Assembly (NCBI RefSeq): GCF_000003815.2
Contig: NC_049981.1
Location: 33,362,588-33,396,143 of the forward strand
From: Branchiostoma floridae
Lineage: Eukaryota; Chordata; Leptocardii; Amphioxiformes; Branchiostomatidae
DNA length: 33,556 nucleotides
Reading direction: 5' to 3'
How positions within the stretch are numbered: the first letter of the stretch is position 1; every line of letters begins with the position of its first letter. A program made the position numbers and the translations under genes. This document shows positions 31,123 to 33,556 of the stretch, piece after piece. The notes under the pieces were generated by a model, which was not told the DNA's origin, did no database searches, and saw only the letters and a list, made by a program, of their open reading frames with translations.

Positions 31123-33556
31123 CTGAAAACAACACAGAAACGCTCGCTTGTATGGCTGTATCACAACAATGCATGTTGAGAAAATTAAACCAAAAAAACA
31201 AAGACAAAATTTTGCCAAAAAGCAGTTACTCAAGCAACTGGATATGATTTTGGAAACATATCCAGTTGCTTGAGTAACTTCTTTTTGGCATATCTTTTTA
31301 CCTGGATGTCTAACCTTTATCAAAGTAGAGAGATAAATCAAAGAAAATTGGCGGGTAACATTAGCATGCAAAATCCATAATAGTGTAGCCAAACAAACTA
31401 CTGCTCTGTCTATTCTTACTTAAACATATACATGTACATGGTGACCAGCCTCTGCAGCCCTGTCTTGTCACTTGCTACATGATCTAATCAGATACGATAG
31501 GTGTCTGCTACTTTACCATTAACCATTTGTATGGCTCTCTGTACCCTGGGAGCCAGCCGGGATCGGGCAGCTAGGACAGTTTATCTACCCTTCTTATTTC
31601 TATAACGTAGCGATAACTCCTTCAGGCTTAAACTCCCCCGGAGCACTAATGTGATATCTGCGGGCTGACTGCCTTGGGTCCCCGAACAAAACTCGCTAGC
31701 TACCCGGTCCTGTCTGGCTCCCAGGGTAGGCTCTCTGGTTCAGGTTATCAACTTTATTATTTGTTTGGAACATAAGAAGAAAAAGAAACAGAGTGAAAAC
31801 AACATGCTTCCTTTCGGTGAAGTAAACCATAATACTGTAAATGCACTAAAGTTCCCGGGGTTTTATTTTCGCGGCAGCAGAAAAAAGGACTTTTCGCGGT
31901 GGATTTAAGTTTGCGGTAACACCATAGACTGCAGTCTAATACCATAATAGAAAAATGTTCGCGGTGGTTTTAAGTATGCGGTGAAGTGGTCGCCGCAAAA
32001 CCGCGAACATTAATCCACCGCGAACATTTCTGCATTCACAGTAAGCACAAATGTTGCCCCACCTTTCCGGTGGTCTGTCCGTGCAAGCCGAACCACTGCC
32101 TGAGTTCCTCCTCGCTCGCCGCGCCCGGTTTGTCGATCTTGTTCCCCAGAATCAGAACCGGCGCGTTCGCAATCTGCTCATCTGTTAGAAGACTCTGCAG
32201 AGAACACAGCGCCGGGTTGGTTAGTGAAGAAACTAACATTACATCATACAATATACAAGTTTTTAACCTTTAAAATATCATGTCAGTTTTCTTATCGAGT
32301 ACAGTCAAACCTGTATTAGCGGCCACCTTTGCATAACGGCCACCTGCCCATAGTGGCCACTTTTTGTCGGTCCCTTGGATTCGTAATGATTAAGAAATAG
32401 GCTTAGCGGCCACCTGCCCAACGCGGCCACGGCCACACGATTTCCGGTCCCGCAGGTACAAAAACACTGCCGATTACGGCCACGCGGACCGCTAATCTAT
32501 GTTTCGGCACGCGTTCGGCCATATACAGCTGCCGTATCGTCACCCTACGCCGGATTTAAAACCTCTTTGACTTATTTTCAAAACAAAACTTCGTAAACTG
32601 GCGCTACCCATACCCGCTGACAAACGAGGCCATATAAGGTCAATAGACGACACCAATATTACGGAGGTAAATTGTGTTAAAGTTACGTTCTAATACACTA
32701 TCGCTTAGGTTAATTCACATCACAAAAATTTCTAAATAAATTGTTACAAAAAGAAAATGATATGAACTTCAGACTATGATGGATTTCATTCTTACATTTA
32801 TTAAGAGATAAGTCTAAAATGACGTGACTTTTCTTGTGAGTACCACATTAGCATAATGGGCGAATCTGACGTGTGAACGCGAGCGGGAACACACGGACGG
32901 CGAAGTATCAAAGGGTACAAGACGAAAGAAATATGACGATACCGGTCTCTTCAGACAATATCAACTGTAGAACATTTAAAACTTTTTATAGCTTTTGTTT
33001 TTTTAATACATATAGTGTAAAAATCATTGAAGTACTGTATTATGTGAATAAATATCAGTGGGTACTAAAACCATGTGTAACGTATTGCTTGTGGTCAATT
33101 AATTAGCATATTCTCTATAGTGGCCACCTCTCTATAGTGGCCAATTTTGACCAGTCCCTTGAGTGGCCGCTATAGACAGGTTTGACTGTATACCACACAT
33201 TTTGAAATTTAAGTCAACTGTTAGTATCCACAATTGTCTTTGGTACTTCTAAAAAAATGTTCATGGCATCTAAATATCACCATGAATTGTTTACAACAAA
33301 TCTCTTTCATGAAAAGTCACCTAACTATTTCTTTGTCTGAGCCTTGATTCATTCATGAAAAACTCCTTTTTACTAACATCCAGTTCCTCTTTGGTATTTG
33401 TCAACAACAAAAAAACAATCATGACAACTAAAATTCACCATGAATTGTTTATTTACAACAAAAATCTCTTTCATGAAAAGGTATCCAATTTTTCTTTGTT
33501 AGTATGATCTTCAAGCTGATTCATTCATGAAAACTCCAATGTTACTCACATCCAGT
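31009..33556 (-). CDS. SAR1: canonical SAR1 GTPase, 3' part of gene, continues beyond window
   Basis: Two complete exons (32194-32063 and 31122-31009) and the last seven bases of another (33556-33550, before a GTGAGT donor) are present. The protein reads [39 protein letters not shown], then [20 protein letters not shown] and ends RWLAQYI. This is nearly identical in kind to vertebrate SAR1A/B, with NKID, GQTTGK and FMCSVLKRQ all kept. The P-loop and switches lie beyond 33556. It is in tandem, same strand, with the divergent copy at 24066-27113; exons carrying NKID have the same 132-nt length and phases, showing common origin by duplication. Confidence 0.95.
31213..31290. repeat. near-perfect 34-bp-arm palindrome in SAR1 intron
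   Basis: GTTACTCAAGCAACTGGATA in inverse on both sides of a 10-base loop (ATTTTGGAAA), with outer TGCCAAAAAG. Only a few mismatches. Probably a small MITE or solo hairpin. Confidence 0.85.
31542..31728. mobile_element. 187-bp MITE with TACCCTGGGAGCC ends and 9-bp duplication
   Basis: The ends TACCCTGGGAGCCAGCCGGG and inverse TACCCTGGGAGCCAGACAGG are flanked by perfect 9-bp direct repeats GGCTCTCTG (31533-31541 and 31729-31737). Same end layout as the TAGCCTGGA elements. No coding capacity. Confidence 0.9.
31835..32041. mobile_element. TA-flanked MITE, copy 2 (CTGTAAATGCA ends)
   Basis: CTGTAAATGCACTAAAGTTC and inverse CTGTGAATGCAGAAATGTTC are flanked by TA. The interior matches 18937-19157 (AAAAAGGACTTTTCGCGGTGG in pieces). 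It ends about 20 bases from the donor of exon 32063-32194. Confidence 0.88.
32063..32194 (-). CDS. SAR1: SAR1 exon with NKID motif
   Basis: 132 nt, phase 0 at both ends, acceptor TTCTCTGCAG, donor GTGGGG. It encodes [20 protein letters not shown], then [21 protein letters not shown] in two conserved blocks. A TA-flanked MITE sits only about 20 bases inside the downstream intron. Confidence 0.95.
32302..33188. mobile_element. 887-bp pogo/Tigger-like non-autonomous element
   Basis: The ends CAGTCAAACCTGTATTAGCG and inverse CAGTCAAACCTGTCTATAGC are flanked by TA. GGCCAC motifs repeat beneath both ends. Such CAGT(C/T)AAACCTGT ends with TA duplications are typical of Tc1/mariner-pogo relatives. 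No transposase frame in the interior. Confidence 0.85.
33200..33556 (-). repeat. tandem repeat carrying SAR1 exon end and donor
   Basis: Units of about 158-172 bp share CACCATGAATTGTTTA, ATCTCTTTCATGAAAAG and TTCATTCATGAAAA. On the minus strand one unit contains AAAGAGGAACTGGAT|GTTAGT (33392-33378) and the window end contains ACTGGAT|GTGAGT. A third, decayed unit near 33210 has TTAGTATCCACAATTGTCTTTGG. Confidence 0.75.
33550..33556 (-). CDS. SAR1: SAR1 exon, last bases only
   Basis: ACTGGAT followed by GTGAGTAA on the minus strand. With the next exon it gives ...ELD|SLLTDEQ, the expected SAR1 junction. A near-copy ending KEELD with a GTTAGT donor lies at 33378-33392. Confidence 0.6.

Noticed and set aside
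31009-31392. 127-residue minus-strand protein with hydrophobic N-terminus
   Set aside because: Read-through of the SAR1 last exon into its upstream intron; a TTGTTTTCAG acceptor marks the true exon start at 31122.

Overview
The window looks like nuclear DNA of an invertebrate chordate, most likely an amphioxus (Branchiostoma). Reasons: many short exons with GT-AG introns, conserved eukaryotic secretory genes, dense short inverted-repeat transposons, tRNA-derived SINEs, and exon-edge minisatellites of a kind I recall from amphioxus. The species is inferred, not proven. There are three N gaps (2039-2393, 4327-4426, 10883-10982).

Plus strand, about 1480-20564: a SEC24 gene of the SEC24C/D class, the cargo-selecting subunit of the COPII coat. 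I resolve 19 constitutive coding exons, from the end of the proline/glycine-rich N-terminal region through zinc finger, trunk, beta-sandwich, helical and gelsolin-like domains to the stop codon. Every junction whose sequence is present agrees in phase. One exon is cut by a gap and the true N-terminus lies upstream. Three further phase-0 small exons are candidates: 505-531 (27 nt), 2483-2515 (33 nt) and 18638-18658 (21 nt).

Minus strand, 24066-27113: a complete five-exon gene for a divergent SAR1-family GTPase of 191 residues, convergent with SEC24. Minus strand, 31009 to the window end: the last two full exons, and seven bases of a third, of a second and canonical SAR1. SAR1-GTP starts COPII assembly by recruiting SEC23-SEC24, so the window holds two physically interacting coat components in one neighbourhood.

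The most striking structure is not a gene. At roughly a dozen SEC24 exon edges, and at one SAR1 exon edge, the exon end with its splice signal has been tandemly copied into the adjacent intron. Most decoy copies would run into an in-frame stop. The large array at 14668-15737 instead stays open in the gene's own frame for hundreds of bases.

Introns and intergenic DNA carry transposon relics: four elements with TA(G/C)CCTGG-type ends and 9-bp target duplications, a TTA-flanked Harbinger-like element, a TA-flanked pogo/Tigger-like element, two copies of a TA-flanked MITE, an element with a 6-bp duplication, fold-back elements, two SINEs and several microsatellites.
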